Shown here in pieces: positions 1-8,591 of a DNA stretch of 33,854 bases. Under the pieces are notes generated by a model. That model was not told the origin of the DNA, searched no databases, and saw only the letters and a program-made list of their open reading frames with translations. The position numbers were made by a program, and so were the translations under genes. This DNA is from Methylococcales bacterium (GTDB lineage: Bacteria > Pseudomonadota > Gammaproteobacteria > Methylococcales > Methylomonadaceae): positions 1 to 33,854 of the forward strand of contig JAGLDH010000113.1 of the NCBI GenBank assembly GCA_023145835.1. The letters are read 5' to 3'. Position 1 is the stretch's first letter, and every line of letters starts with the position of its first letter.

Positions 1-149
1 AAGTTTACTTGATTGCTCTTTTAAAGATGTCAACTAAGATTATAACTTAACCTACTTTTTATATCCCTTCGTAAAAGTCATTCATATAGCGAATCTCTGC
101 GTTCAAAAAAATTAAGGGGAAATAAGAAAAAAACAAGGGAAATATCACT
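1..149. other. Leader region before the chemoreceptor gene
   Basis: No gene is visible here. It is AT-rich and ends in a purine-rich stretch with AGGGA at 136-140, which serves as the ribosome binding site of the following gene. Upstream context is cut by the window edge. Confidence 0.5.
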
Positions 150-1895
150 ATGATGAACGTACACTCTGTTGGGGTGAAAGTTATTGCAATAACAATGTCC
201 GTTTTAACAGTTATTGCAATTGGGCTTTTAATTATTTATGCAAATAATGAAAAACAAAAAATTATTGACAGTAAAATCAGTTCTGCCAAACAACTATTAC
301 TTGTTTCTGAGTCCATCAGAAATAATACTATCGACAAGTGGAATCAAGGTGTTTTTAACACAAAACATCTCAGACAATTAATTGAAAACAAAAGTCCTTC
401 AGAAACCGAATCTCTTGTCATAGCAACTGTTCCTATTGCAACAGCTTGGAATATAGTTCAGGAAAAAGCCAAAGAAGGAGGTTTTCGATTTAAGGCTCCA
501 AGAATAGGTGCGCGTAACACTAAGAATGAACCAGATAAAATCGAACGTGAGGCATTAACTTTTTTCCAAAATACCCCCTCAGCCAATGAATATATTTATA
601 TTGATGAAGAAAGAGAAGAAACTCGTTATTTTAGGCCTGTAAGATTAGAGAAACAATGTGAGCTTTGCCATGGAAACCCTAATACATCTCAAGAGCTATG
701 GGGAAATACAAGAGGGACTGATATCCTAGGTTATCCAATGGAAAATAAACGTGCCGGTGATCTACATGGAGCGTTTGAAATTATTACTCCCCTTGCTACC
801 GGTCTTTCTGAATTAAAAAAAGACATTTGGATGGCCGTTGGTTTTATTATTATGACCTTGTTTGTAATTGGTGGAACAGGGTATTTTGTTATGAACAGAA
901 TTATCATTTCTCCATTAACAGACCTTGCCCTAAAACTTCAAGATATCTCTAGTGGAGATGGCGATTTAACTACACGCCTTGATGCTAACGGTAAATCAGA
1001 ATTTGCCTGGGTAGCAGGTAGTTTTAACAGGTTCGTGAAGAAAATTGCTAAAACTATTAACAATATTAGCGCTACTAGTGAGCAATTAACAACCGCTTCA
1101 CTTCAACTTGCTAAAATTACCGAATCAACAGAACAGGGGGTCGAAAATCAACTTTCAGAAACCACTCTAGTAGCGGCAGCTATGGAGGAAATGACGAATT
1201 CAGTACAAGAAGTGGCACGTAATGCAATCACTGCTTCAAATGAAGCCACCACCGCTGATACTGTTGCAAATGATGGAAAAAATATTGTTAACCAAGCCGT
1301 CGCTGAAATCAATACGCTTGCTGAAGAAGTTGAAAATGCATCAAATGTTATTCACGAATTAGAAAATGATAGTAATAGTATCGGAGAAGTACTCAGTGTT
1401 ATTCAAGGTATTGCCGAACAAACTAATTTACTGGCTTTAAATGCAGCTATTGAAGCTGCTCGTGCAGGCGAACAAGGGAGAGGTTTCGCTGTTGTTGCTG
1501 ATGAAGTAAGAACTCTTGCTAGTCGGACACAAAACTCAACCCTTGAAATTCAACAAACTATTGAACGCCTTCAAAATCGTGCTAAACAAGCCGTTAGTGT
1601 GATGAATAATGGTAAAAAACAAGCCGCATCAAGTGTAGAACAAGCTGCCTCTGCAGGAGTATCAATTACGGCAATCAGCGAACGAATTGATACTATCAGT
1701 GATATGAACAACCAAATTGCAGGAGCAGCTGAACAACAAACCTCTGTCGTAGAAGAAATTAATCGTAATATTAATAATATTAGCGCGGTTTCAAATGAGA
1801 CTTCTATGGGAGCAAAAAACACATCAGAAGCATGCAAAGTTCTTTCAAAATTAGCCGAACAACTTCGTACAACTGTTGGTCAATTCAAAACCTAA
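150..1895 (+). CDS. Methyl-accepting chemotaxis protein with periplasmic c-type heme (Tll0287/DUF3365-like) sensor domain
   Basis: Transmembrane chemoreceptor that should pass a periplasmic signal to CheA/CheW. Visible parts in order: membrane segment at about residues 10-30; periplasmic domain at about 31-225 with a CxxCH heme-attachment site (C170, C173, H174) preceded by the RYFRPVRL context typical of the Tll0287-like/DUF3365 family; second membrane segment at about 227-247; HAMP at about 250-300; then the long signalling coiled coil with the conserved hairpin tip ([19 protein letters not shown]). There is no C-terminal CheR-tethering pentapeptide; the protein ends in GQFKT. Length (581 aa) is normal. 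Two adjacent ATG codons start the frame; the first is better spaced from AGGGA at 136-140. A bound heme suggests redox or gas (O2, NO) sensing, which is inference. No chemotaxis genes lie beside it. Confidence 0.93.
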   Translation: MMNVHSVGVKVIAITMSVLTVIAIGLLIIYANNEKQKIIDSKISSAKQLLLVSESIRNNTIDKWNQGVFNTKHLRQLIENKSPSETESLVIATVPIATAWNIVQEKAKEGGFRFKAPRIGARNTKNEPDKIEREALTFFQNTPSANEYIYIDEEREETRYFRPVRLEKQCELCHGNPNTSQELWGNTRGTDILGYPMENKRAGDLHGAFEIITPLATGLSELKKDIWMAVGFIIMTLFVIGGTGYFVMNRIIISPLTDLALKLQDISSGDGDLTTRLDANGKSEFAWVAGSFNRFVKKIAKTINNISATSEQLTTASLQLAKITESTEQGVENQLSETTLVAAAMEEMTNSVQEVARNAITASNEATTADTVANDGKNIVNQAVAEINTLAEEVENASNVIHELENDSNSIGEVLSVIQGIAEQTNLLALNAAIEAARAGEQGRGFAVVADEVRTLASRTQNSTLEIQQTIERLQNRAKQAVSVMNNGKKQAASSVEQAASAGVSITAISERIDTISDMNNQIAGAAEQQTSVVEEINRNINNISAVSNETSMGAKNTSEACKVLSKLAEQLRTTVGQFKT

Positions 1896-1952
1896 GATCA
1901 TGAGATACAATATATAAAAGTGACAGTTTAAGCACATTGATTTAGAATTCAA

Positions 1953-1958
1953 TATAAT
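1953..1958 (+). promoter_or_regulatory. Candidate -10 box for ssb
   Basis: A perfect TATAAT lies 34 bp before the ssb start codon. No convincing -35 hexamer sits 16-18 bp upstream, so the promoter call is weak. The intergenic space after the chemoreceptor is 97 bp. Confidence 0.3.
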
Positions 1959-1992
1959 CATAAATGAAAACTGCTTATACACAGGACAAGCA

Positions 1993-2496
1993 ATGCTTAA
2001 CAAAGTAACATTAATTGGAAGATTAGGTGCAGACCCAGAAGTTAAATACATGCCTAGCGGCGGCGCCGTCACTAATATCGGATTAGCAACAACACGTCGC
2101 TGGAAAGATAGACAAACAGGAGAACGTCGTGATGAAACAGAATGGCATCGTGTCACTTTTTTTAACCGTGTCGCTGAAGTTGCGGGGGAATATCTAAGAA
2201 AAGGGAGTTTGGTTTATATAGAAGGGCGTATCCGTACACGCAAATGGCAAGACCAAAATGGTCAAGATAGATATACAACCGAAATTATCGCAGAGCAAAT
2301 GCAAATGCTTGATAGCAAAAGTGGAGGCACGAGTAGTTTTAATGATAACCAAGCTGGCACTAGTGGATATAATGCTCCTCAACAAAGTGCTCCACCACCT
2401 GCAAATAAACCTCAATCATCAGAAAACAATCAACAACTCCCAGATAGCCCCCCAGCGGCTTCGTATGAAGACTTTGATGATGATATTCCGTTCTAG
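1993..2496 (+). CDS. ssb: Single-stranded DNA-binding protein
   Basis: Binds and protects single-stranded DNA in replication, repair and recombination, and recruits partners through its C-terminal tip. The OB-fold occupies about residues 1-110, opening with the family signature [16 protein letters not shown] and containing TEWHRV and GSLVYIEGR. It is followed by a low-complexity Gln/Pro/Ser/Asn linker at about 112-155 and the acidic tip DDDIPF that docks partner proteins. Length (167 aa) is usual for proteobacteria. The ATG start is preceded by AGGAC at 1983-1987. The gene ends before a hairpin shared with the convergent lipoprotein gene. Identification is secure. Confidence 0.98.
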   Translation: MLNKVTLIGRLGADPEVKYMPSGGAVTNIGLATTRRWKDRQTGERRDETEWHRVTFFNRVAEVAGEYLRKGSLVYIEGRIRTRKWQDQNGQDRYTTEIIAEQMQMLDSKSGGTSSFNDNQAGTSGYNAPQQSAPPPANKPQSSENNQQLPDSPPAASYEDFDDDIPF

Positions 2497-2554
2497 GTCT
2501 CACCTCTTACATTAATAGATTCGCTGAAGTTTATCCACCGTATGCTCTCAAAGT

Positions 2555-2585
2555 AAATAATGCCCTGTTTTCAGAGGCATTATTT
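2555..2585. terminator. Hairpin between convergent ssb and lipoprotein genes
   Basis: A perfect 10-bp stem (2555-2564 with 2576-2585, arms AAATAATGCC/GGCATTATTT) is extended inside by CTG/CAG around a TTTT loop with one bulged A. It lies between the 3' ends of two convergent genes, so a bidirectional terminator is likely. The T-run is contributed only by the outer stem, so strength is uncertain. Confidence 0.65.
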
Positions 2586-2599
2586 AACTCATTGCTTCT

Positions 2600-3271
2600 T
2601 TATTTTTCTTCAGCTTGCTCACAAGTAAACTGAAATTTTTCAACTTCATCCTCACCAGAAACACTAAATATTACAGTATCCCCTACCTCAAGATCATCAT
2701 CAAAACCAATTTTCAAAATACCTGAATAACGTGCCCCAGGTTTAATTGTCTGCTTTCTCAAATAATTTCGATTCATTTGCGAAAAAGTTAACTTATCAAT
2801 ACGTTCTTCATGGGACTCTGTGTTTTGGCTTCCTATAGAATAAAACAGCCGGCCAACAGAATAAAAAACATGCCCAAAAGGTATAAACCCAACGCCAATA
2901 CTCGCAGCAGTATTGCCAACTTGAACCGCGGTATCATAGCCCTTATCAACAGCTTCCTCAGCCATTTGTTCATAATTATAAACTGTACCTGCTTGCAATT
3001 CTCCTGAGGCTAACAGATTAACGTTTAAATTTTTTTCTGAAAAAAGAATGGGATTAATAGTTGAGTTAGTGACAGTAAGGCCAATAACTATTTCATCAGA
3101 AGAATAATCCAGAACAGATAACTCTGGTTTTAAGAGAGATTGAGAATTCAATTTACTGCCCCCTCTATCATAGGAAACAGTTTGGTTGTTAGTAACCTTA
3201 GGCTGAAGTTGAACTCGATTAGATGAACACCCAGTCACCAAAATAAACGCTAGTAAAATAATTATTTTCAT
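2600..3271 (-). CDS. Lipoprotein of unknown function
   Basis: I do not recognise the family. A short signal peptide with lipobox VTGC puts the lipidated cysteine at residue 15; the next residues are Ser-Ser, which suggests outer-membrane sorting. Residues 50-100 look like a beta-rich domain (LSVLDYSSDEIVIGLTVTN, then INPILFSE), similar in style to proteins with an immunoglobulin-like fold. Residues 105-147 form an Ala/Gly-rich amphipathic segment (TAASIGVGFIPFGHVF) that may contact the membrane. The C-terminal part (about 165-215) contains PGARYSGILKIGF, again strand-like. It ends convergently with ssb and is transcribed alone; a 557-bp space separates it from the divergent PEP-CTERM gene. 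Confidence 0.75.
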   Translation of the reverse strand: MKIIILLAFILVTGCSSNRVQLQPKVTNNQTVSYDRGGSKLNSQSLLKPELSVLDYSSDEIVIGLTVTNSTINPILFSEKNLNVNLLASGELQAGTVYNYEQMAEEAVDKGYDTAVQVGNTAASIGVGFIPFGHVFYSVGRLFYSIGSQNTESHEERIDKLTFSQMNRNYLRKQTIKPGARYSGILKIGFDDDLEVGDTVIFSVSGEDEVEKFQFTCEQAEEK

Positions 3272-3828
3272 TTATCAATCACAGAAAATGGTAAAAAAAG
3301 GATTTTTTTATTAAGCCAAAGACGATTATATTTAATTAAAATTTAACAAACGAGGAGATATTCTATAATTTGGTAAAAATCAACTGATATTCTTTACCTC
3401 AAATGGAGCAAAAATTGACATTGAATATTAAAAGTACAATGTTTATATGTATTTTTCAATAGCTTACAAAACCTCTTCTAAATTAGTAGAAAATTGCGAA
3501 TAGTCATGAAACTATTTAGATACCCCACTGACTAGTAATATCACTTTATTATCCTATACTTTTAATATAATCCAACAAAATTGATTCTCTAGAGCTATCT
3601 TGTACACAAAGAAATTTACATACAAAGTAAGCCTCTGATTTAATTTAACTTGATTATACAAACTACAAGTACCACTAAATTTAAAATCAACGACATACGT
3701 GTATCGTGCATTCTACTTGGTGTACAGAGCCCTACATCATAGTACTTTGGGACAATATCTTTTGTTTTTTTAACTGCTATTATGTCGTTTCTTTGATAAT
3801 TTTTCTCTTGACTAAAAGGAAATAAATA
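3272..3828. other. Long divergent intergenic region
   Basis: No gene is visible in 557 bp of AT-rich DNA. It must hold the promoters of the divergent lipoprotein and PEP-CTERM genes. Two copies of the palindrome TGTACA, in opposed contexts (TTGTACAC near 3600 and GTGTACAG near 3720), could be operator half-sites. I looked for a cyclic-di-GMP aptamer like the one before the second PEP-CTERM gene and saw none. Confidence 0.4.
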
Positions 3829-4491
3829 ATGATCTCATTTTCACGAACTATTGCTATAGCAACATTACTTGGATTAAGCAGTTTTGCCAATGCAAGTACA
3901 GTCAATCTACAAGGTAATTTAAATATCGAAGGCTTTAATCCCTTATTCGATGATAATAATGGAAGAACTTATGCGCTCCATCTTTCAGATTTAAATGGTA
4001 GTGTTCTTTTAGACTCTACACCAATAACAAGTATAAACGGATCACTTACTCTTGATGCATTAGGAACATCTTCAATACCTAATATAGTAAACCCTGTTTT
4101 ATCATTAATAAATGTTGGGTTCAGCGCCCTCCCATCCAGTGTTTTTGGAGTACCTTTTAATTTTGGTCCAGGTTTTCCAGGTACGGTTAGTCAAACAGTC
4201 AACAATGTTACAATTCCAGGCGCAGGCGTAACATTTAGCGAAGTACAAGTTGTAGGATCAGGTAATTCTCTTGATATTTTCTTTACAGAAATTACTTCAA
4301 CTGGTTTTGGTCTGCTTATGGCCGCTGATGCGACACTTCCTGAAGTTTCTCTTCGAAACAATGGTAGCATAACATCAGGTTTTGATCTACAGTCATCAAC
4401 AGTATCAGCTGTTCCTGTTCCTGCCGCTGTTTGGTTAATGGGTAGTGGCTTAGCTGGTTTACTTGGTTTTTCTAGAAAAAAAACAGCTTAA
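3829..4491 (+). CDS. PEP-CTERM sorting domain protein (exosortase substrate)
   Basis: Predicted secreted protein processed by exosortase. The signal peptide covers about residues 1-22 (cleavage after ANA). The C-terminal 27 residues are a complete sorting signal: VPVPAA at 195-200, a hydrophobic span containing VWLMGSGLAGLLGF, then the basic SRKK tail. The mature region is rich in Ser, Gly, Asn and Thr, with short beta-strand-like stretches and only hydrophobic or polar repeats, and I recognise no enzymatic domain. The start is supported by AAAGGAAA about 7 bp upstream. The gene is monocistronic: it is followed by a strong hairpin terminator. The likely sorting enzyme is the XrtA-EpsI fusion encoded 17 kb away in this window. 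Confidence 0.9.
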   Translation: MISFSRTIAIATLLGLSSFANASTVNLQGNLNIEGFNPLFDDNNGRTYALHLSDLNGSVLLDSTPITSINGSLTLDALGTSSIPNIVNPVLSLINVGFSALPSSVFGVPFNFGPGFPGTVSQTVNNVTIPGAGVTFSEVQVVGSGNSLDIFFTEITSTGFGLLMAADATLPEVSLRNNGSITSGFDLQSSTVSAVPVPAAVWLMGSGLAGLLGFSRKKTA

Positions 4492-4862
4492 TTAATACTT
4501 TATCTTCAAGATATATATAACATGGACAGGTCGTAGTATGGAATACGATATCAACCACCAGATAATAACACTGGTGGTTTCTTAAGGAACTAAATCTTTC
4601 TAGAATGTTAATTATGATTATAGCCTTCTACAGAGATTTATTATTAATTTCTAATCTAAAAAAATGCTTAACATTTTTTTATGACTCCACATAAAAATAA
4701 CATCCTTCTATCAGTTTTCTTTAAAAAAAGGGTTTCTTTCAAAATTTATACTTTCCCCTAAAAAACTTCTTTTACTATTGTTGATTTAGACACGTCAATA
4801 GTTTGACCTAACAACTCATTTTTTAGTATATTCATCGCTTCAATTTGCATTCTTAACTTTGC
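4492..4862. other. Intergenic region before the radical SAM gene
   Basis: It holds the terminator of the PEP-CTERM gene (4553-4583). A weaker 7-bp hairpin (ACTATTG at 4774-4780 with CAATAGT at 4796-4802) lies about 60 bp before the radical SAM start. No gene and no clear promoter hexamers are seen. Confidence 0.4.
4553..4583 (+). terminator. Terminator of the first PEP-CTERM gene
   Basis: A perfect 9-bp stem (AACCACCAG at 4553-4561 with CTGGTGGTT at 4571-4579) encloses a 9-nt loop and runs into TTTCTT. It lies about 60 bp after the stop codon and isolates the gene from the next one. Confidence 0.8.
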
Positions 4863-6761
4863 ATGAAAATACTCCTAATAACTCCTCCAATGACACAGCT
4901 GAATACTCCATATCCAGCAACAGCCTATTTAACAGGGTTTCTCAAAAAAGAAGGGTATAGAGTTGCCCAAAGAGACTTAGCCATAGAATTATTTCTTACC
5001 TTTTTAACAAAGAATGGCCTAAAAAACATTTATCAAACCATAGAAAACAATTATCTTGATATTGATGATAATGATCTACCTGATTCAATTTATAATTTTC
5101 TACTTCATTACACTTCTTATAAACAGTGTATAGAACCAACAACTAAATTTCTTCAAGGAAAAAACCCATCTCTTGCTTTACGAATTGTATCTCGAACATT
5201 TTTGCCCGAAGGCCCTCAATTTGAAAGTTTATACCAAATGGAGGCGTTATCTAGCAACGTTTTAATTGATGCTTTTGGTAACCTTGGAGTACAAGACAAA
5301 GCTAAATATTTAGCAACTTTATTCATTAATGATATTTCAACTGTTATTAAAGAAGGTGTTGATCCTAATTTTGAAGTCTCTCGCTATGGTGAAAAACTTG
5401 CTGCATCAAACTCATCTTTTGATGATTTATACAATCAACTTTATCAAGCTCCTCTTTATACAGATGAAATAATCGAATCACTAGTCAATCTCTATTTAGT
5501 AGAGGAAAAACCTACCGTTGTTGGCCTAACAGTCCCCTTCCCTGGAAATATGTTGGGAGCACTAAAAATTGCTAAATGCTGTAAAAAAAACAACCCTAAA
5601 ATAAAAGTTATCCTAGGAGGTGGTTTTATTAACACAGAACTAAGATCCTTAAAAGACCCTCGGGTTTTTGAATTTGTAGATTTTATCACTGTTGATGATG
5701 GCGAAAGACCGATTTTAACTTTACTTGAACATATCAATAAACAGCACCCCATTGATAATTTATTCCGTACTTATAGAGCTGTTGAAGATAAGGTTGTTTT
5801 TACAACTAACTCGACTCTACATGATATTCCACATAAAAACACAGGAACTCCAAGCTATGAGGGGCTTCCTTTAGATAAGTATTTATCCTTATGTGAAATG
5901 CTTAACCCCATGCATCGTATCTGGAGTGATGGTCGATGGAACAAACTGACGATCGCACATGGCTGTTATTGGTCTCACTGTAGCTTTTGTGACATTAGCT
6001 TAAACTATATTGGTCAATATGACGATGCAGGTGCAGAAATTATTGTAAACCGAATTGAAACACTGATTTCTGAAACGGGGGAAACAGGCTTCCATTTTGT
6101 CGATGAAGCAGCTCCTCCCAAAGTTTTATTTGCAATGGCAAAAAAATTAATTGATCGACATATTATAATTAGCTGGTGGGGCAATATTCGTTTTGAAAAG
6201 ACTTTTACAGCAGAAAAATGCCAATTACTTGCTGACTCAGGTTGTATTGCAATTAGTGGCGGTTTAGAGGTTGCTTCTGATAGACTATTAAAACTAATGA
6301 AAAAAGGAGTCACTGTTGAACAAGTGGCGCGTGTGACTAAAAACTTTGCTAATGCAAAAATATTAGTCCATGCCTATCTAATGTATGGCTTCCCTAGCCA
6401 AACAGAACAAGAAACGGTGGATTCTTTAGAGCGTGTTCGCCAACTCATGTTAAATAACTGTTTTCAATCTGCTTATTGGCACCGTTTTGCTGCAACTATC
6501 CACAGCCCTATCGGGTTGCATCCCGAACAATATAATATAGAATTAATTCCTAATGGAGATATTCAGTTTGCAGAAAATGATATTGACTATCACGACCCAG
6601 TTGCAACAGATCATGATATGTTAGGTAGAGGCTTAAAAAAAGCCTTATATAATTATATGCACGGAATGGGATATGAGTATCCCATGAAGTTTTGGTTTGA
6701 TAAACCAATTAGTGAACCTAACATTTCACCTTCTTTAATTGAACAAGCACTCTATTCTTAA
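4863..6761 (+). CDS. B12-binding-domain radical SAM protein
   Basis: Predicted radical SAM enzyme with an N-terminal cobalamin-binding-type region. It opens with LLITPPMTQLNTPYPA (residues 4-19), the usual start of this architecture. A Rossmann-like core follows at about 215-300 (PTVVGLTVPFPGN, VILGGGFIN, VDDGERP). The iron-sulfur cluster cysteines are C368, C373 and C376 in HGCYWSHCSFCD, with the CxxC end typical of radical SAM proteins and a CYW-type spacing of four residues in the first interval. SGGLEV (near 462-467) and the following region fit the SAM-binding barrel. The reaction is unknown to me. It overlaps the next gene by one base (TAATG), so the two are translationally coupled and probably act on one substrate. 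No good ribosome binding site precedes the ATG. Confidence 0.88.
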   Translation: MKILLITPPMTQLNTPYPATAYLTGFLKKEGYRVAQRDLAIELFLTFLTKNGLKNIYQTIENNYLDIDDNDLPDSIYNFLLHYTSYKQCIEPTTKFLQGKNPSLALRIVSRTFLPEGPQFESLYQMEALSSNVLIDAFGNLGVQDKAKYLATLFINDISTVIKEGVDPNFEVSRYGEKLAASNSSFDDLYNQLYQAPLYTDEIIESLVNLYLVEEKPTVVGLTVPFPGNMLGALKIAKCCKKNNPKIKVILGGGFINTELRSLKDPRVFEFVDFITVDDGERPILTLLEHINKQHPIDNLFRTYRAVEDKVVFTTNSTLHDIPHKNTGTPSYEGLPLDKYLSLCEMLNPMHRIWSDGRWNKLTIAHGCYWSHCSFCDISLNYIGQYDDAGAEIIVNRIETLISETGETGFHFVDEAAPPKVLFAMAKKLIDRHIIISWWGNIRFEKTFTAEKCQLLADSGCIAISGGLEVASDRLLKLMKKGVTVEQVARVTKNFANAKILVHAYLMYGFPSQTEQETVDSLERVRQLMLNNCFQSAYWHRFAATIHSPIGLHPEQYNIELIPNGDIQFAENDIDYHDPVATDHDMLGRGLKKALYNYMHGMGYEYPMKFWFDKPISEPNISPSLIEQALYS

Positions 6762-7699
6762 TGACAAAGCAACCATTCACATTTGACCAAATCCATATTG
6801 AAGTTGCTCGAAATGCCTCTGATGATTTTAATCTCTTCCATGATAAACATAAATGGTTACAGATTAATCATAACCCATTTAAGGGGCCCATCGTCCTTGG
6901 CTATCAATTAAATACTTTAATTGAATATCGAATGAGGCTGTATAGAGCTGCTCATCATGAAAACCAAATTATTTCTGAAAACAATTTGCGTTTTAGTAAC
7001 TACCAAATCACGTTTGTAAATGCACTAAGACCAGCAACTACTTTTCAATTAGACATTAAAAAAACGTTAATAAAGACTATTCCTCATTTAACGCTAGGTA
7101 ATCGTATTGCTATAAAATCAGGTGGGAAAACAATATTATTAGGGTTCAAAAAAGAAACTCAAATCCCCCTATTTTTAGAAGATGCTACATTTAACAAACT
7201 GCCTAACCTAAATGTCATTCCTGATAAATCCATCATTCCAGGTACCGATTTTTTTCTTAAGAGAAAATTTTTGAATAATGGCAATGTTAAGAATTTCCTT
7301 TCAGGCTCGCTAGCCGAACAATCTGATTATTTTGATGAACTCAGCCACACTGAAAATTATCCAGAAATTTTTCCATGTAGTTTAACATCAGGTGCATTAT
7401 TAGAAAAAGCTCAACTAGAAAAGCATGATTTCAAACGAAACCCTATGGTTTATACATCCCATGAAATATCAGTTGACAGACAGTATTTAAAGCGTTTAAA
7501 AAATGATGACAAACTTTATATTCTAGTTAAACAACACCCAGAAACAGAGAATAATACTTTAAACCAAACAAATATAATGTTGCGAACGTATGACTGCTAT
7601 GGTTTATTGCATAATCATGATGTTTTATTTAGAGTTAGAATGAACCTTGTTCCTCTAGAAGAAATTTTAAAAAACCTTGAAGAGAAGAAACCAAAATAA
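6761..7699 (+). CDS. Double hot-dog protein, MaoC/acyl-dehydratase-like
   Basis: The N-terminal half (about residues 5-130) looks like a MaoC-type hot-dog: SDDFNLFHDKHKW carries the D-x-N-x-x-H pattern (D22, N24, H27) used by (R)-specific enoyl hydratases. It is followed by NPFKGPIVLGYQL, which resembles the conserved glycine stretch before the central helix. The second half (about 190-300) contains a thioesterase-like pattern (SLTSGALLEKAQ, then a strand-rich VYTSHEISVDRQYLKRL), suggesting a second, probably non-catalytic hot-dog. The likely substrate is an acyl-thioester, but this is inference. It is coupled to the radical SAM gene by a TAATG overlap, arguing for a joint pathway. The 3' end faces the response regulator gene. 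Confidence 0.7.
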   Translation: MTKQPFTFDQIHIEVARNASDDFNLFHDKHKWLQINHNPFKGPIVLGYQLNTLIEYRMRLYRAAHHENQIISENNLRFSNYQITFVNALRPATTFQLDIKKTLIKTIPHLTLGNRIAIKSGGKTILLGFKKETQIPLFLEDATFNKLPNLNVIPDKSIIPGTDFFLKRKFLNNGNVKNFLSGSLAEQSDYFDELSHTENYPEIFPCSLTSGALLEKAQLEKHDFKRNPMVYTSHEISVDRQYLKRLKNDDKLYILVKQHPETENNTLNQTNIMLRTYDCYGLLHNHDVLFRVRMNLVPLEEILKNLEEKKPK

Positions 7700-7773
7700 A
7701 TAAAAACAAAAAAATCTCTCAATCCAAGGTGCAGGATATTTAGAGTCAATCAAATCACTTTTAAAAATATAGC

Positions 7774-8184
7774 CTAGTCCATTATTCCCATAGAGAGTTG
7801 ATCTTTTGATAAATGATCAACATGCAAATCTTTTAAAAAAACCACTAGCTGAAAACGGTCTTGAACGTGAAGTTTTCTAAAAATTGCGGTCAAATGTGCT
7901 TTTACAGTCCGAATACTAATATTCAATGTATTTGAAATTGTTAAGTTATCTTCCCCTCTATATATATGTTCAATAACTTCTATTTCACGTTGAGTAAGCA
8001 CAGAAAGAGCTTTAAACGTCTGCCCACCTAATTTATCTTTATTTTTTATTAGATATTGTTGAGCAATAACGCCCTTGAGTACTTGAGGTATTAGTTGACG
8101 CTCTAACCAGATTTCATCATTTAAAACAGCTTCAATTGCACGTAATATCAATTCCTGGTCAATTATTTTTCTGAATAACCACAC
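7774..8184 (-). CDS. LuxR-type response regulator, C-terminal part (frame broken)
   Basis: This frame carries the end of a receiver domain and a complete LuxR/NarL helix-turn-helix: about residues 60-118, with LTQREIEVIEHI, NTLNISIRTVKAHLTAIFRKL and the DRFQL end. The first codons (GTG start) overlap the upstream fragment by 22 bp in another frame. The sequence after the overlap, IIDQELILRAIEAVLNDEIW, is the canonical receiver helix 5 and linker, so this is not an independent gene: it is the second half of a protein of about 234 aa. The join is a -1 shift at the A-run at 8166-8170 (T-run on the plus strand). It is convergent with the hot-dog gene and follows the TPR lipoprotein gene, so a role in regulating the polysaccharide locus is plausible. 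Confidence 0.8.
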   Translation of the reverse strand: MWLFRKIIDQELILRAIEAVLNDEIWLERQLIPQVLKGVIAQQYLIKNKDKLGGQTFKALSVLTQREIEVIEHIYRGEDNLTISNTLNISIRTVKAHLTAIFRKLHVQDRFQLVVFLKDLHVDHLSKDQLSMGIMD

Positions 8185-8477
8185 GCACCATCAAATATAA
8201 ATTGAATTTGTTGTCTAGGAGTATAAGCTTTACCGACTACAATAACTTTCTTAATATATTGACAAAAATGAGATAATTGCTGTGCTTCATTAATCAATGA
8301 AGCATCAAGGACTAACAAAATATTTTTATCATATTTGAGTTTTTCAACAACGATATTTATTTCAGAAATATTTCTAAGTAATATGACAGGATATATTAAT
8401 CCTAGTGAATATACCCAATTATGCATCGATACCTTACTTTCTGATGCAATAATTAAATGACTAATGTGACTTTTCAA
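8163..8477 (-). CDS. Response regulator, N-terminal receiver-like part (frame broken)
   Basis: This frame carries a degenerate receiver domain. LLVLDASL places a candidate phospho-acceptor at D58, and the final K104 in GACGYSEK matches the conserved lysine. The acidic pair normally following strand 1 is replaced by ASES (residues 11-14), so phosphorylation in the usual way is doubtful. The frame stops right after that lysine, exactly where helix 5 should continue in the other frame. The start is TTG at 8475-8477 with AAGGTG seven bases upstream; an in-frame stop (TGA) precedes it. Adding one A to the A5 run would restore one open frame with the C-terminal fragment. It could be a sequencing error, a pseudogene or a phase-variable tract. 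Confidence 0.75.
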   Translation of the reverse strand: MKSHISHLIIASESKVSMHNWVYSLGLIYPVILLRNISEINIVVEKLKYDKNILLVLDASLINEAQQLSHFCQYIKKVIVVGKAYTPRQQIQFIFDGACGYSEK

Positions 8478-8546
8478 ACAAAATCACCTTAGATTCATGA
8501 CGGATTCAAAATATACCAAAACCTACTCTAAAATGCTCTAAATTTT

Positions 8547-8580
8547 AAAAAAATTCAGAGCTATAATGGTGAATAACTCT
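8547..8580 (-). terminator. Terminator of the TPR lipoprotein gene
   Basis: On the minus strand an 8-bp stem (AGAGTTAT at 8580-8573 with ATAGCTCT at 8564-8557, one G-U pair) with an 8-nt loop is followed by GAA and seven T. It lies 12 bp after the TPR stop codon, so the response regulator downstream needs its own promoter or read-through. Confidence 0.7.
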
Positions 8581-8591
8581 ATACATTTAAT

